Origin: Betaproteobacteria bacterium
GTDB lineage: Bacteria > Pseudomonadota > Gammaproteobacteria > Burkholderiales > Thiobacteraceae
Length of the DNA: 64,000 nt
Direction: 5' to 3'
Assembly (NCBI GenBank): GCA_024641855.1
Contig: JAHECG010000001.1
Coordinates: 1-64,000 of the forward strand
Every line of letters starts with the position of its first letter. Within the stretch, counting starts at the first letter, position 1. The position numbers and the translations under genes were made by a program. This document shows positions 20,449-33,131 of this stretch, one piece after another. Below the pieces are notes generated by a model that was not told the origin of the DNA, made no database searches, and saw only the letters and a list, made by a program, of their open reading frames with translations.

Positions 20449-21832
20449 AACACAAAGTCAAACACATTCACTTTGTAGGTATTGGCGGCGTCGGCATGAG
20501 CGGCATCGCCGAGGTTTTGCTGAACCTGGGCTTCAAGGTCAGCGGTTCGGATTTATCCGACAACGCGGCGACGAAGCGTTTAGCCAAGCAGGGCGCGAAG
20601 ATTTTTCACAATCATGCCGCCAGCCATGTGGAAAAGGCCGATGTGGTGGTGACCTCTACAGCGGTCAAAGCGGACAACCCGGAAGTGTTGATGGCACGTG
20701 AGAAAGCCATCCCAGTGGTGCCGCGCGCCATGATGTTGGCGGAGTTGATGCGCTTCAAACAAGGCATCGCAGTCGCAGGTACACACGGTAAAACCACCAC
20801 GACGAGTTTGATCGCCAGTGTGTTGGCAGAGGGTGGTTTGGATCCGACTTATGTGATCGGTGGTCGGTTAGAAGCGGCTGGCGCACATGCCAAGTTAGGG
20901 CAAGGCGAATGGCTGGTGGCAGAGGCGGATGAGTCCGATGCTTCCTTTTTGTATTTGATGCCCGTGCTGTCGGTCGTCACCAACATCGATGCCGACCATA
21001 TGGAAACCTATGGCCACGATTTCGAAAAACTGAAACAAGCGTTCGTCGATTTTATCCAGCATTTGCCGTTTTACGGCGTGGCGGTGTTGTGTGTGGATGA
21101 TCCACATGTGCAAGCGATCATGCCACGCTTAACGAAAGCCATTGTGACTTACGGCACAACGAAAAAAGCAGATATCCGCGCCACCAAAATTAAAGCGGCG
21201 GCGGGGCAAATGCAATTTCAAGTGACACGCAAAAGCGGCACTACGCTCGCCGTGACCCTCAATTTACCAGGCCATCACAACGTGCTGAATGCATTGGCAG
21301 CGATTGCGGTAGCGAGTGAATTGAATGTCTCCGATAAAGCGATTTTGAAGGGGTTGTCCGAGTTCAAAGGGGTGGGTCGGCGCTTCCAGCGCTATGGCGA
21401 AATTCCGCTGGCGAGTGGCGGCAGTTTCACCTTGATCGATGACTATGGGCATCACCCGGTGGAAATGGCGGCGACGATTGCTGCGGCGCGTGGCGCCTTC
21501 CCCAAACAGCGTTTAGTGCTGGCATTTCAGCCGCATCGCTATTCGCGCACGCGCGACTTGTTCGAGGATTTCGTGAAAGTGTTATCGAGTGTAGATGCCT
21601 TGGTGTTGAGCGAAGTGTATCCCGCAGGTGAAGCGCCGATTGTGGCCGCCGATGGCCGAGCGATGGCGCGTGCGATCCGCGTAGCTGGAAAGGTTGAGCC
21701 GGTATTCGTGGAAACAATTGGCGAGGTGCCGCAGACGATTATGAATTTGGTGCGTGCCGGTGACGTGGTGTTGACCATGGGCGCGGGTTCGGTCGGGCAA
21801 GTGCCGGGCCTGTTGGTGCAGACCGGTGAAGC

Positions 21833-21836
<4 letters not shown>
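20445..21836 (+). CDS. murC: UDP-MurNAc:L-Ala ligase
   Basis: [30 protein letters not shown]; the ORF-track extension upstream is encoded by the repeat. Confidence 0.96.
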
Positions 21837-24546
<2,710 letters not shown>

Positions 24547-24566
24547 GGGATTCGGAGCGAGCATTA

Positions 24567-25802
24567 ATGGCTAAAAATAAAGAACAGAAAAACCTACTGA
24601 TCGGTCTTGATATCGGTACTTCCAAGATTGTGGCTTTGGTGGCTGAGGTCATGCCAGAAGGGCGTATGGAGGTGATCGGCATTGGTGAGACGCCATCGCG
24701 GGGACTGAAGAAAGGCGTGGTGGCGAATATTGAGTCCACCGTAAACGCCATTCAGCGTGCGCTGGAAGAAGCGGAGTTGATGGCGGATTGCAAAATTCGC
24801 GAGGTGTATACCGGGATCGCCGGTAGCCATATCAAGAGCCTTAACTCCCACGGCATGGTGGCGATCAAGGACAAAGAAGTCGCGCAGGCGGATGTGGAGC
24901 GCGTGGTAGAAACTGCGCGCGCCGTCAACATCCCGACTGATCAGCAGATCCTGCATATCTTGACGCAAGAATTCATTATTGACGGCCAGGAAGATGTGCG
25001 TGAACCGCTAGGGATGAGCGGGGTTCGTCTGGAAGTGAAAGTACACATCGTGACCGGCGCCGTTTCTGCGGCACAGAACATTATCAAGTGCGTGAAGCGC
25101 TGTGGTTTGGAAGTGCGGGATCTGATTTTGCAACCGCTGGCGTCGAGCATGGCGGTGCTGACCGAAGATGAAAAAGATTTGGGTGTGTGCTTGATCGATA
25201 TCGGCGGTGGTACGGCGGATATCGCGGTATTCACCAATGGCGCGATCCGCCATACCGCAGTGATCCCGATCGCCGGAGATCAAATCACCAACGATATCGC
25301 CATGGCTTTGCGCACACCGACCAAAGAAGCGGAAGACATCAAGCGCATTCATGGTTGTGCATTGCGGCAACTGGCGCATCCCTCGGAAATGATTGAAGTG
25401 CCGAGCGTGGGAGATCGTGGCCCGCGTCAGCTTTCGCGTCAAACCTTGGCGGAAGTGATCGAGCCACGGGTTGAAGAATTGTATTCCTTGGCACAAGCCG
25501 AATTGCGCCGCAGCGGTTTCGAGGAATTGATTTCCTCCGGCATCGTGCTCACCGGCGGATCGAGCATGATGCAAGGCATGGTGGATTTGGGTGAGGAAGT
25601 GTTTCACATGCCGGTGCGATTGGGACTGCCGCAGTACGTCGGCGGTCTTTCGGAAGTGGTACGCAATCCGCGCTACGCGACCGGGGTCGGCTTGTTGCTC
25701 GCTGGTTTGGAACAATATCAGCGTCATCAATTAGTGCGTATGCAGAGTTCTTCAGTGCAGCAAGTGTTCGACAAAATGAAGTCATGGTTTCAGGGTTTTT
25801 AG
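24567..25802 (+). CDS. ftsA: Cell division protein FtsA
   Basis: GLDIGTSKIVALV, IDIGGGTADIAVF, C-terminal amphipathic KMKSWFQGF. Confidence 0.97.
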   Translation: MAKNKEQKNLLIGLDIGTSKIVALVAEVMPEGRMEVIGIGETPSRGLKKGVVANIESTVNAIQRALEEAELMADCKIREVYTGIAGSHIKSLNSHGMVAIKDKEVAQADVERVVETARAVNIPTDQQILHILTQEFIIDGQEDVREPLGMSGVRLEVKVHIVTGAVSAAQNIIKCVKRCGLEVRDLILQPLASSMAVLTEDEKDLGVCLIDIGGGTADIAVFTNGAIRHTAVIPIAGDQITNDIAMALRTPTKEAEDIKRIHGCALRQLAHPSEMIEVPSVGDRGPRQLSRQTLAEVIEPRVEELYSLAQAELRRSGFEELISSGIVLTGGSSMMQGMVDLGEEVFHMPVRLGLPQYVGGLSEVVRNPRYATGVGLLLAGLEQYQRHQLVRMQSSSVQQVFDKMKSWFQGF

Positions 25803-25827
25803 AAATAACTCGCGTAGCGAGACAAAG

Positions 25828-25868
25828 TCCCTCTCGCCCGCTTGCGGGAGAGAGTTAGGAGAGAGGGA
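25828..25868. repeat. Imperfect palindromic repeat in ftsA-ftsZ spacer
   Basis: tccctctcgcccgcttgcgggagagagttaggagagaggga; preceded by hairpin ctcgc-gta-gcgag at 25809-25821. Confidence 0.8.
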
Positions 25869-25919
25869 AACATTTTTTAGGCGTTGTTTTTTTGCAGTTC
25901 TTTTTATTAGGAGGTGGCG

Positions 25920-27068
25920 ATGTTTGAAATTCTCGATAATCAGTCTCAGGATGCAGTCATTAAAGTAATTGGTGTCGGTGGTTGCGGTGGTAATGCCGTA
26001 GATCACATGATCGCGTGTGGGCTGCAAGGCGTGGAATTCATTGCAGCGAATACCGATGCACAAGCACTTTCCAAGAGCGAAGCGCACGTTAAGTTGCAAC
26101 TGGGTAACTCCATCACCAAAGGCTTAGGTGCGGGAGCTAATCCGGAAATCGGGCGTGAATCAGCGTTGGAAGACCGAGAGAAAATCGCGGAAGTTATCGA
26201 TGGTGCAGACATGCTGTTCATCACTGCGGGCATGGGTGGTGGTACCGGTACTGGCGCGGCTCCAGTTATCGCTGAAGTTGCAAAAGAGCTGGGTATCCTG
26301 ACCGTGGCGGTGGTGACCAAGCCATTTATGTTCGAAGGTCGTCGTTTAAAGGTGGCGAACTCCGGCATCGAGGCGCTGTCACAGAATGTGGATTCGCTGA
26401 TCATCATCCCGAATGAAAAATTGATGCAAGTGTTGGGTGATGATGTTTCGGTGTTGGATGCATTCAAAGCCGCTAACGAAGTGTTGCACGGCGCTGTTTC
26501 CGGTATTGCTGAAGTGATTAGCTGCCCTGGTTTGGTGAATGTGGACTTCGCTGACGTACGAACCGTGATGTCGGAGATGGGGATGGCGATGATGGGTTCG
26601 TCCAAGGCGCAGGGCGTCGATCGTGCACGACTCGCGGCTGAACAAGCTGTGATGAGTCCGCTGTTGGAAGATGTCAATTTGTCCGGCGCGCGCGGCATGT
26701 TAGTCAACATTACGGCCAGCCATTCGCTGAAGATGAAAGAGATCCATCAAGTCATGCAGACCATTCGCGAATATACGGCGGAAGATGCAACGGTGATCTT
26801 TGGTGCGGTGTTTGATGAAAACATGAACGAAGATTTGCGTGTGACCATGGTTGCGACGGGTTTAGGCATGCCTTCACAAGCGCGCCAACAGAAACCGCTG
26901 ACGATTGTTCAACGGACGGGCACCGACAATGTCGAAATGAGTTATCCCGAAGGCGATGCGCCAGCGGTGATTCGTTCCGGACGTCGTGCCGCAGCGGTTG
27001 AAGCGATGAAGGCTTCGGGTGTGGATTTGTTGGATATTCCTGCGTTTTTGCGTAAGCAGGCGGACTAA
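25920..27068 (+). CDS. ftsZ: Cell division protein FtsZ
   Basis: GGCGGNAVDHMI, GMGGGTGTGAAPVIA, C-terminal DIPAFLRKQAD; SD TAGGAGGT upstream. Confidence 0.98.
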   Translation: MFEILDNQSQDAVIKVIGVGGCGGNAVDHMIACGLQGVEFIAANTDAQALSKSEAHVKLQLGNSITKGLGAGANPEIGRESALEDREKIAEVIDGADMLFITAGMGGGTGTGAAPVIAEVAKELGILTVAVVTKPFMFEGRRLKVANSGIEALSQNVDSLIIIPNEKLMQVLGDDVSVLDAFKAANEVLHGAVSGIAEVISCPGLVNVDFADVRTVMSEMGMAMMGSSKAQGVDRARLAAEQAVMSPLLEDVNLSGARGMLVNITASHSLKMKEIHQVMQTIREYTAEDATVIFGAVFDENMNEDLRVTMVATGLGMPSQARQQKPLTIVQRTGTDNVEMSYPEGDAPAVIRSGRRAAAVEAMKASGVDLLDIPAFLRKQAD

Positions 27069-27228
27069 AAGTTGGTGTCAGGCTGAGAGCTGAATTTAGG
27101 GCGCTCGGTCTTAATATCTCGTGAAAATGGGCGTAAAAGCTCAGGGGCGCGGCTCCCCCAAAAAATTGGGTGGGTCAACGATATGATAGAATGTGCGTTT
27201 TTTACGCTTTAAACCTTAGGATTTACAC

Positions 27229-28143
27229 TTGTTAAAGCAACGTACCTTAAAAAATGTCATTAGTGCGACTGGCGTAGGTTTACATAGCGGCCAGAAAGTC
27301 ACGATGACGCTACGTCCGGCTCCGATTGATACCGGGATCGTATTTTGCCGTGTGGACTTGCCGCAGGCACCGACGATCAAAGCCGACCCGTTTCATGTGA
27401 CCGACACGCGTTTGTGTTCCGCCTTGGAAGCCAATGGCGCTAAAGTCATGACGGTTGAGCACTTGATGTCAGCCTTGGCCGGACTGGGAATCGATAACGT
27501 GTATGTCGATCTCACCGCTTCTGAAGTGCCAATTATGGATGGCTCGGCCAGCCCATTCGTGTTTTTGGTGCAATCGGCAGGCGTTGAAGAACAGTCGGCG
27601 CTGAAGCGCTTTATCCGGGTAAAAGCGCCTATCACCATTGCGGATGGTGATAAATGGGTTAAGTTGGAGCCGTATAACGGTTTTCGCGTCACGCTCAGCA
27701 TCGATTTTGATCACCCGGTTTTTGAACATTCTGGTAAGGCGGTGACGGTTGATTTTGCCGACACTTCTTTCATTAAAGAAATCAGTCGCGCGCGTACTTT
27801 CGGCTTCATGCATGAAGTGGAATATTTGCGTAACAATGGTTTGGCGTTGGGCGGTAGTCTGGACAACGCCATTGTGATGGATGAGTTTCGGGTGCTGAAT
27901 GCAGATGGTTTACGTTACGACGACGAGTTCGTCAAACATAAAGCATTAGACGCCATTGGTGATCTATATATGTTGGGCCACCCTTTGATTGGCGCATTCA
28001 GCGGCAATAAGTCCGGCCACGCGCTTAATAATCAGTTGCTCCGCGCCATGCTGCAAGATCAAACGGCTTGGGAGTTCGTTTCCTTTAAACGCCAGGACGA
28101 AGCGCCGCAAGGATTTCTTCGCCTGCAGGCGCAAACGGTTTAG
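27229..28143 (+). CDS. lpxC: UDP-3-O-acyl-N-acetylglucosamine deacetylase
   Basis: [52 protein letters not shown] start. Confidence 0.96.
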   Translation: MLKQRTLKNVISATGVGLHSGQKVTMTLRPAPIDTGIVFCRVDLPQAPTIKADPFHVTDTRLCSALEANGAKVMTVEHLMSALAGLGIDNVYVDLTASEVPIMDGSASPFVFLVQSAGVEEQSALKRFIRVKAPITIADGDKWVKLEPYNGFRVTLSIDFDHPVFEHSGKAVTVDFADTSFIKEISRARTFGFMHEVEYLRNNGLALGGSLDNAIVMDEFRVLNADGLRYDDEFVKHKALDAIGDLYMLGHPLIGAFSGNKSGHALNNQLLRAMLQDQTAWEFVSFKRQDEAPQGFLRLQAQTV

Positions 28144-28162
28144 CACTTTAGGCAGCTTGGAC

Positions 28163-28345
28163 ATGATCGTCCTGCGCTTTTATCTTCTCTTTGTGTTGCT
28201 GACGATAGGCGGCGCATTGCTAGTTGGGTTGGTACTCAGGGATAAGCGCTGGTTACGATTTGCTTGGCAACTATTTAAATTCTCGGTGGTGTTGTTATTG
28301 GTCATCGGCTTGGCGGTTACGATCGGTCGTTTGATCTTGATTTGA
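28163..28345 (+). CDS. Small hydrophobic membrane protein, 60 aa
   Basis: MIVLRFYLLFVLLTIGGALLVG...; two hydrophobic stretches. Confidence 0.5.
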   Translation: MIVLRFYLLFVLLTIGGALLVGLVLRDKRWLRFAWQLFKFSVVLLLVIGLAVTIGRLILI

Positions 28346-28777
28346 CCCGATTTGGTGCCGAATCAAGTTAGTGAGCGCTTCCTTAAGCGCTGAAACAGGT
28401 AGTTCGCGCTCCAGCTGAGTAAGGCAGGATAATCCGCTGTATGATATTGGGTTTTTCTGCGTCGTCACGGGCTTAGATGACGGCTGATTCACTTGCACAT
28501 CTACCAAAATTCCAGTAATTTCACCTCCCCGCTGCTGAAATTTAGTCAGCAGACTGGGCAATTGCTGATTTAGTTTTGAAGCAATTGCGCCGTTATCGGT
28601 ATAAAGAGTCACTACGCCGTTGTCTATGCGACCGACTCGACTATAACGTGCCAAACCAATAGGCGCGATGGATTCCCAAATCTGTGCAAGTTCACTAAGC
28701 CTTTGGGCCGCAGCGGTTAAACGGCTCAACGGTGAGTTTGGTTCATGCAAGAAAGTCTCTAATTTACGTGCAGACAT
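28295..28777 (-). CDS. DUF721/DciA-family protein
   Basis: LAQIWESIAPIGLARYSRVGRIDNGVVTLYTDNGAIASKLNQQLPSLL; located between lpxC and secA. Confidence 0.75.
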   Translation of the reverse strand: MSARKLETFLHEPNSPLSRLTAAAQRLSELAQIWESIAPIGLARYSRVGRIDNGVVTLYTDNGAIASKLNQQLPSLLTKFQQRGGEITGILVDVQVNQPSSKPVTTQKNPISYSGLSCLTQLERELPVSALKEALTNLIRHQIGSNQDQTTDRNRQADDQ

Positions 28778-28816
28778 AATGTGCGTACTTAATTAATGAA
28801 TGTGTAGAGGATACGC

Positions 28817-29734
28817 TTGAATATCATATTCGTATCAAATCGACTAGCGACAGCGCGCACCGTCTGTGTAGGGCGTTGTCAGACAGGCTTACTGCTCATC
28901 GGCAGCTTAGTCCTGTTTATGATCCTAAGCGCGAGCTTTGGTTATCTCATGCTGTTCAAATTCGGTGGAACACAAGTCCCGATGGTACAGAAGTTCCTGG
29001 TGTCCGCATTGCAAAATGCCAATGAAAATGAACGCTTAGCAACACAACAACGCCTTTCAGCAATGGCGATTAAAGTCGGCGAAATGCAGGCGCAAGTGTT
29101 ACGTCTCGAAGCCTTGGGCGAACGTGTGGCAAAGGTATCCGGCATTAAGAAAGAAGAAATCAATTTCGACCGCAAACCCGGGCGAGGTGGTCCACTTTTG
29201 CCAGGTAGGGGTGTGAGCCTAAGCTTAGATGACTTTCAACAGGAGTTAAGCAAGTTTGGCCTGACATTGGATGACAAAGCAGATCAGATGGCAGTAATGG
29301 AGTCATTGCTGTCACGCGAACAAGTGCGCAAAGCAGCATTACCCTCGGCATTACCAGTCAATATAGGTTTTTTCTCTTCAAATTTTGGTTGGCGTTTAGA
29401 TCCATTTACGGGCCAACGTTCAATGCATGAAGGTGTCGATTTTGTGGCCGATGTTGGGGCGCCAATCAAAGCGGCTGCGGGTGGTATCGTCATCTACTCC
29501 GATATCCATTCCGGCTATGGTAATATGATCGAAGTCGACCACGGCAACGGGTTAGTCAGTCGTTATGCACATGCATCCAAACGATTGGTTAAAGAAGGCG
29601 ATGTAGTGTTGCGTGGCCAAAAGATTGGCGAAGTTGGCAGCACGGGTCGTTCCACAGGTCCGCATTTGCACTTCGAAGTACTCTTTAACGGTACGCCACA
29701 AAACCCCACCCGCTATTTGAACTTGCCGGGCTAA
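28817..29734 (+). CDS. M23-family metallopeptidase
   Basis: [20 protein letters not shown]...[18 protein letters not shown]...[12 protein letters not shown]. Confidence 0.9.
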   Translation: MNIIFVSNRLATARTVCVGRCQTGLLLIGSLVLFMILSASFGYLMLFKFGGTQVPMVQKFLVSALQNANENERLATQQRLSAMAIKVGEMQAQVLRLEALGERVAKVSGIKKEEINFDRKPGRGGPLLPGRGVSLSLDDFQQELSKFGLTLDDKADQMAVMESLLSREQVRKAALPSALPVNIGFFSSNFGWRLDPFTGQRSMHEGVDFVADVGAPIKAAAGGIVIYSDIHSGYGNMIEVDHGNGLVSRYAHASKRLVKEGDVVLRGQKIGEVGSTGRSTGPHLHFEVLFNGTPQNPTRYLNLPG

Positions 29735-29755
29735 GTCGAGCCTTATATACCAATG

Positions 29756-29811
29756 AGGTGCAAGCGTCGCGTGGTTGCTCTCGCGGCACTTGCACCTTAA
29801 TTTTATTTGCC
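29756..29811 (+). promoter_or_regulatory. Strong stem-loop upstream of secA (attenuator/terminator-like)
   Basis: AGGTGCAAGCGTCGCG (29756-29771) pairs with CGCGGCACTTGCACCT (29782-29797), 10-nt loop, followed by TAATTTTATTT. Confidence 0.6.
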
Positions 29812-29823
29812 AAAAGAAAAGAC

Positions 29824-32541
29824 ATGATTACGACCCTGCTTCAAAAAGTATTTGGTAGCCGTAACGAGCGTTTAGTAAAAAAATATGCGGGTACTGTACG
29901 GACGATCAATGCATTAGAACCGCAAATGCAAGCTTTATCCGACCAAGAATTGGTCGCAAAAACCGAAGAATTCAAACAACGCATCAGCGCCGGGGAGACA
30001 TTGGATCAATTGCTGCCGGAAGCTTTTGCGGTAGTGCGCGAAGCCGGTAAGCGTGTGCTGGAGATGCGTCATTTCGATGTGCAGTTAATTGGCGGAATGG
30101 CGCTGCATGATGGAAAAATAAGCGAAATGCGTACCGGCGAAGGTAAAACGCTGGTTGCGACACTTCCCGCATATCTCAATGCCCTAAGCGGCAATGGAGT
30201 GCACATCATTACCGTGAATGATTACCTAGCCAGCCGCGATGCGGAATGGATGGGGCGTGTGCATCGATTCTTAGGGTTGAGCGTCGGCTGCAATCTGTCG
30301 CAAATGGGACACGATGAAAAGCAAGCGGCTTACGCGTCGGATATTACCTATGGAACCAATAACGAATTCGGCTTCGATTACTTGCGCGATAATATGGAAT
30401 TCACCCCGGCTGAACGGGTTCAGCGCAAGTTGAATTACGCGATTATCGATGAGGTAGATTCGATCTTGATCGATGAAGCGCGAACCCCGTTGATCATTTC
30501 TGGTCAGGCCGAAGATAACGTCGACCTCTATGTCAAAGTAAACACGCTTGCTCCGAAGCTCATCAAGGTGGAAGTTGAAGATGGCCCCGGCGATTACACC
30601 GTCGATGAAAAAGCGCATCAAGTACTGTTGACTGAAGAAGGGCATGAGCATGCGGAAGAATTACTGACGCAAGCAGGTTTGCTCTTACCCGGCAGCAGCT
30701 TATATGATGCCGCCAACATTAGCTTGATGCATCATGTGTATGCTGCCTTGCGTGCCAATGCGTTGTATCACCGCGATCAGCATTATGTAGTGCAAGGTGA
30801 TGAAGTCATTATTGTGGATGAATTCACCGGACGTTTGATGTCCGGCCGACGTTGGTCGGATGGCTTGCATCAAGCGGTTGAAGCCAAAGAAGGCGTCGCA
30901 ATTCAAAAAGAAAACCAGACGCTTGCTTCAATCACATTCCAAAATTATTTCCGTTTGTACAACAAGCTATCCGGTATGACCGGTACAGCGGATACGGAAG
31001 CGTACGAATTTCAACAGATTTACGGCCTGGAAACAGTGATTATCCCAACGCATCGTGGCATGGTGCGGCAAGATCGCATGGATCAGGTCTATCGTACTTT
31101 CCAGGAAAAATATGATGCGGTGATCGCAGATGTCAAAGATTGCCAAATGCGAGGTCAACCGGTATTGGTTGGAACCACGTCCATTGAAATCAATGAATAT
31201 CTGTCGAGCTTGCTGAAGAAAGAAAAACTGCCGCATCAATTGCTCAACGCTAAACAGCACGCCAGCGAAGCAGACATTGTGGCGCAAGCGGGTCGGCCAG
31301 GTATGATCACCATTGCCACCAATATGGCTGGCCGCGGTACCGACATCGTGTTGGGCGGTAACCCGCAAGGCGATATCGATACGGTGTTGGCTGATGAATC
31401 GATGAGCGAAGATCAAAAACAGGCGCGTATCAGTACGTTGCGCGCTGAGTGGCAGCAACGCCACGATCAGGTAATTGCATTGGGCGGTTTGCATATTATC
31501 GGCACTGAACGTCATGAATCACGGCGCGTCGATAATCAACTGCGCGGACGCGCAGGACGCCAAGGCGATCCTGGTTCGAGCCGGTTTTATTTATCGCTGG
31601 AAGACTCCTTATTGCGCATTTTCGCGTCTGATCGTGTTGCTGCGATCATGGATCGATTGAAAATGCCGCCAGGCGAAGCCATCGAACATCCTTGGGTGAC
31701 GCGCGCGATTGAAAATGCGCAGCGCAAAGTGGAAGCGCGTAACTTCGATATGCGTAAGCAGTTGTTGGAGTACGACGATGTTTCCAATGATCAACGCAAA
31801 GCGATTTATTCGAAGCGTAACGAATTGTTGGAATCGGAAGATATCAGCGACACGATTACCGGTATTCGCGAACAAGTGTTGGATGGCGTATTCCGCCAGT
31901 TTGTACCGCCTGAGTCGGTGGCCGAGCAGTGGGATATTTCAGGTTTGACGCAAAACTTAGCGGCAGAGTTGGGCCTGGATTTACCCTTGCAACAATGGCT
32001 GGATGACGATGAGAAGCTAGATGCCGAAGGCTTGTTTAGGAAGGTTATCGATACCGCCCATGCGCACTATCAAGCGAAAGTGGAAGCAGTCGGTGCAGAA
32101 AGTATGCACCACTTCGAGCGCGGAATCATGTTGCAAAGCCTGGACTCGCATTGGCGTGAGCATCTATCGGCCCTCGATCATCTGCGCCAGGGGATTCATC
32201 TGCGCGGCTACGCACAGAAAAATCCGAAACAAGAATACAAGCGTGAGGCTTTTGAATTGTTCTCCACGATGTTGGATACGATTTGGTATGAGGTCACGCG
32301 CATTACCATGACAGTACAAATCCGCAGTCAGGAAGATGTGGAAGTCGTCGATGCGCATACGGAACCGGAGAATATCCAGTATCACCATGCTGACTATGAT
32401 GAGGTACTGGGAGCCGAGACCGAAGTAGCCGCTGAAGATCACACCCCATTCGTGCGCCAAGAGCACAAGGTCGGTCGTAATGATCCTTGCCCCTGCGGTA
32501 GCGGCAAGAAATATAAGCACTGCCACGGCCAATTAGCTTAA
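29824..32541 (+). CDS. secA: Preprotein translocase ATPase SecA
   Basis: [37 protein letters not shown]-terminal [14 protein letters not shown]. Confidence 0.98.
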   Translation: MITTLLQKVFGSRNERLVKKYAGTVRTINALEPQMQALSDQELVAKTEEFKQRISAGETLDQLLPEAFAVVREAGKRVLEMRHFDVQLIGGMALHDGKISEMRTGEGKTLVATLPAYLNALSGNGVHIITVNDYLASRDAEWMGRVHRFLGLSVGCNLSQMGHDEKQAAYASDITYGTNNEFGFDYLRDNMEFTPAERVQRKLNYAIIDEVDSILIDEARTPLIISGQAEDNVDLYVKVNTLAPKLIKVEVEDGPGDYTVDEKAHQVLLTEEGHEHAEELLTQAGLLLPGSSLYDAANISLMHHVYAALRANALYHRDQHYVVQGDEVIIVDEFTGRLMSGRRWSDGLHQAVEAKEGVAIQKENQTLASITFQNYFRLYNKLSGMTGTADTEAYEFQQIYGLETVIIPTHRGMVRQDRMDQVYRTFQEKYDAVIADVKDCQMRGQPVLVGTTSIEINEYLSSLLKKEKLPHQLLNAKQHASEADIVAQAGRPGMITIATNMAGRGTDIVLGGNPQGDIDTVLADESMSEDQKQARISTLRAEWQQRHDQVIALGGLHIIGTERHESRRVDNQLRGRAGRQGDPGSSRFYLSLEDSLLRIFASDRVAAIMDRLKMPPGEAIEHPWVTRAIENAQRKVEARNFDMRKQLLEYDDVSNDQRKAIYSKRNELLESEDISDTITGIREQVLDGVFRQFVPPESVAEQWDISGLTQNLAAELGLDLPLQQWLDDDEKLDAEGLFRKVIDTAHAHYQAKVEAVGAESMHHFERGIMLQSLDSHWREHLSALDHLRQGIHLRGYAQKNPKQEYKREAFELFSTMLDTIWYEVTRITMTVQIRSQEDVEVVDAHTEPENIQYHHADYDEVLGAETEVAAEDHTPFVRQEHKVGRNDPCPCGSGKKYKHCHGQLA

Positions 32542-32581
32542 CGCGGTCGCCGTTTAGGGGTACGCTCAGACTGACTTACCT

Positions 32582-33046
32582 CTAGCGCGCGCCTTTGAAT
32601 CCTAACTGACGCCACGCCTCGTAAACGATCACACTTGCCGCATTGGATAGATTCAGGCTGCGCGAGTCTGGTTGCATCGGCAAACGCAGGCGCTGGCTGG
32701 GTGCAAATTCGGCGAGTACGTCTGGCGGCAATCCCCGCGTTTCTGGACCCAGTACAAACACATCCCCTTCCGCATATGTCACATCGCTATGCCAACGACT
32801 GGCTTTGGTGGTGAGGGCGAAAAGCCGCCGTAACTGCAATTGTTCTTTGCAAGCTTCCCAGCTTTTATGCACGCTTAATTGCGCGAATTCGTGATAGTCC
32901 AGACCGGCTCGAATGAGCTTTTTATCGTCCAACGTAAAGCCCATCGGCTCAACTAGATGCAGTTTTGTGCCGCTATTAGCACAGAGCCGGATGATGTTGC
33001 CGGTGTTGGGTGGGATTTCGGGTTGAAATAAGACTAGATCGAGCAT
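32582..33046 (-). CDS. trmL: tRNA (cytidine(34)-2'-O)-methyltransferase
   Basis: [54 protein letters not shown]. Confidence 0.94.
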   Translation of the reverse strand: MLDLVLFQPEIPPNTGNIIRLCANSGTKLHLVEPMGFTLDDKKLIRAGLDYHEFAQLSVHKSWEACKEQLQLRRLFALTTKASRWHSDVTYAEGDVFVLGPETRGLPPDVLAEFAPSQRLRLPMQPDSRSLNLSNAASVIVYEAWRQLGFKGAR

Positions 33047-33131
33047 GTTTACTTACCGGGTTATTTTAAAAAGCCATTTATTATCATGAGTTTGACTATT
33101 TTACGGCAGTTTGATTGGATACGGGGGCGGC

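Noticed and set aside
19616-20467. 283-aa minus-strand ORF across murG and the repeat
   Set aside because: Shadow ORF of murG extended through the inverted repeat; His/Arg/Gln-rich antisense composition.
25008-26710. Minus-strand ORFs of 240 and 235 aa antisense to ftsA and ftsZ
   Set aside because: No domain-like sequence, fully shadowed by ftsA/ftsZ.
27140-27215. Possible terminator or hairpin between ftsZ and lpxC (ggggcgcggctccccc aaaaaa; gcgttttttacgc)
   Set aside because: The stem needs bulges and is not followed by a T-tract on the plus strand; too weak to call.
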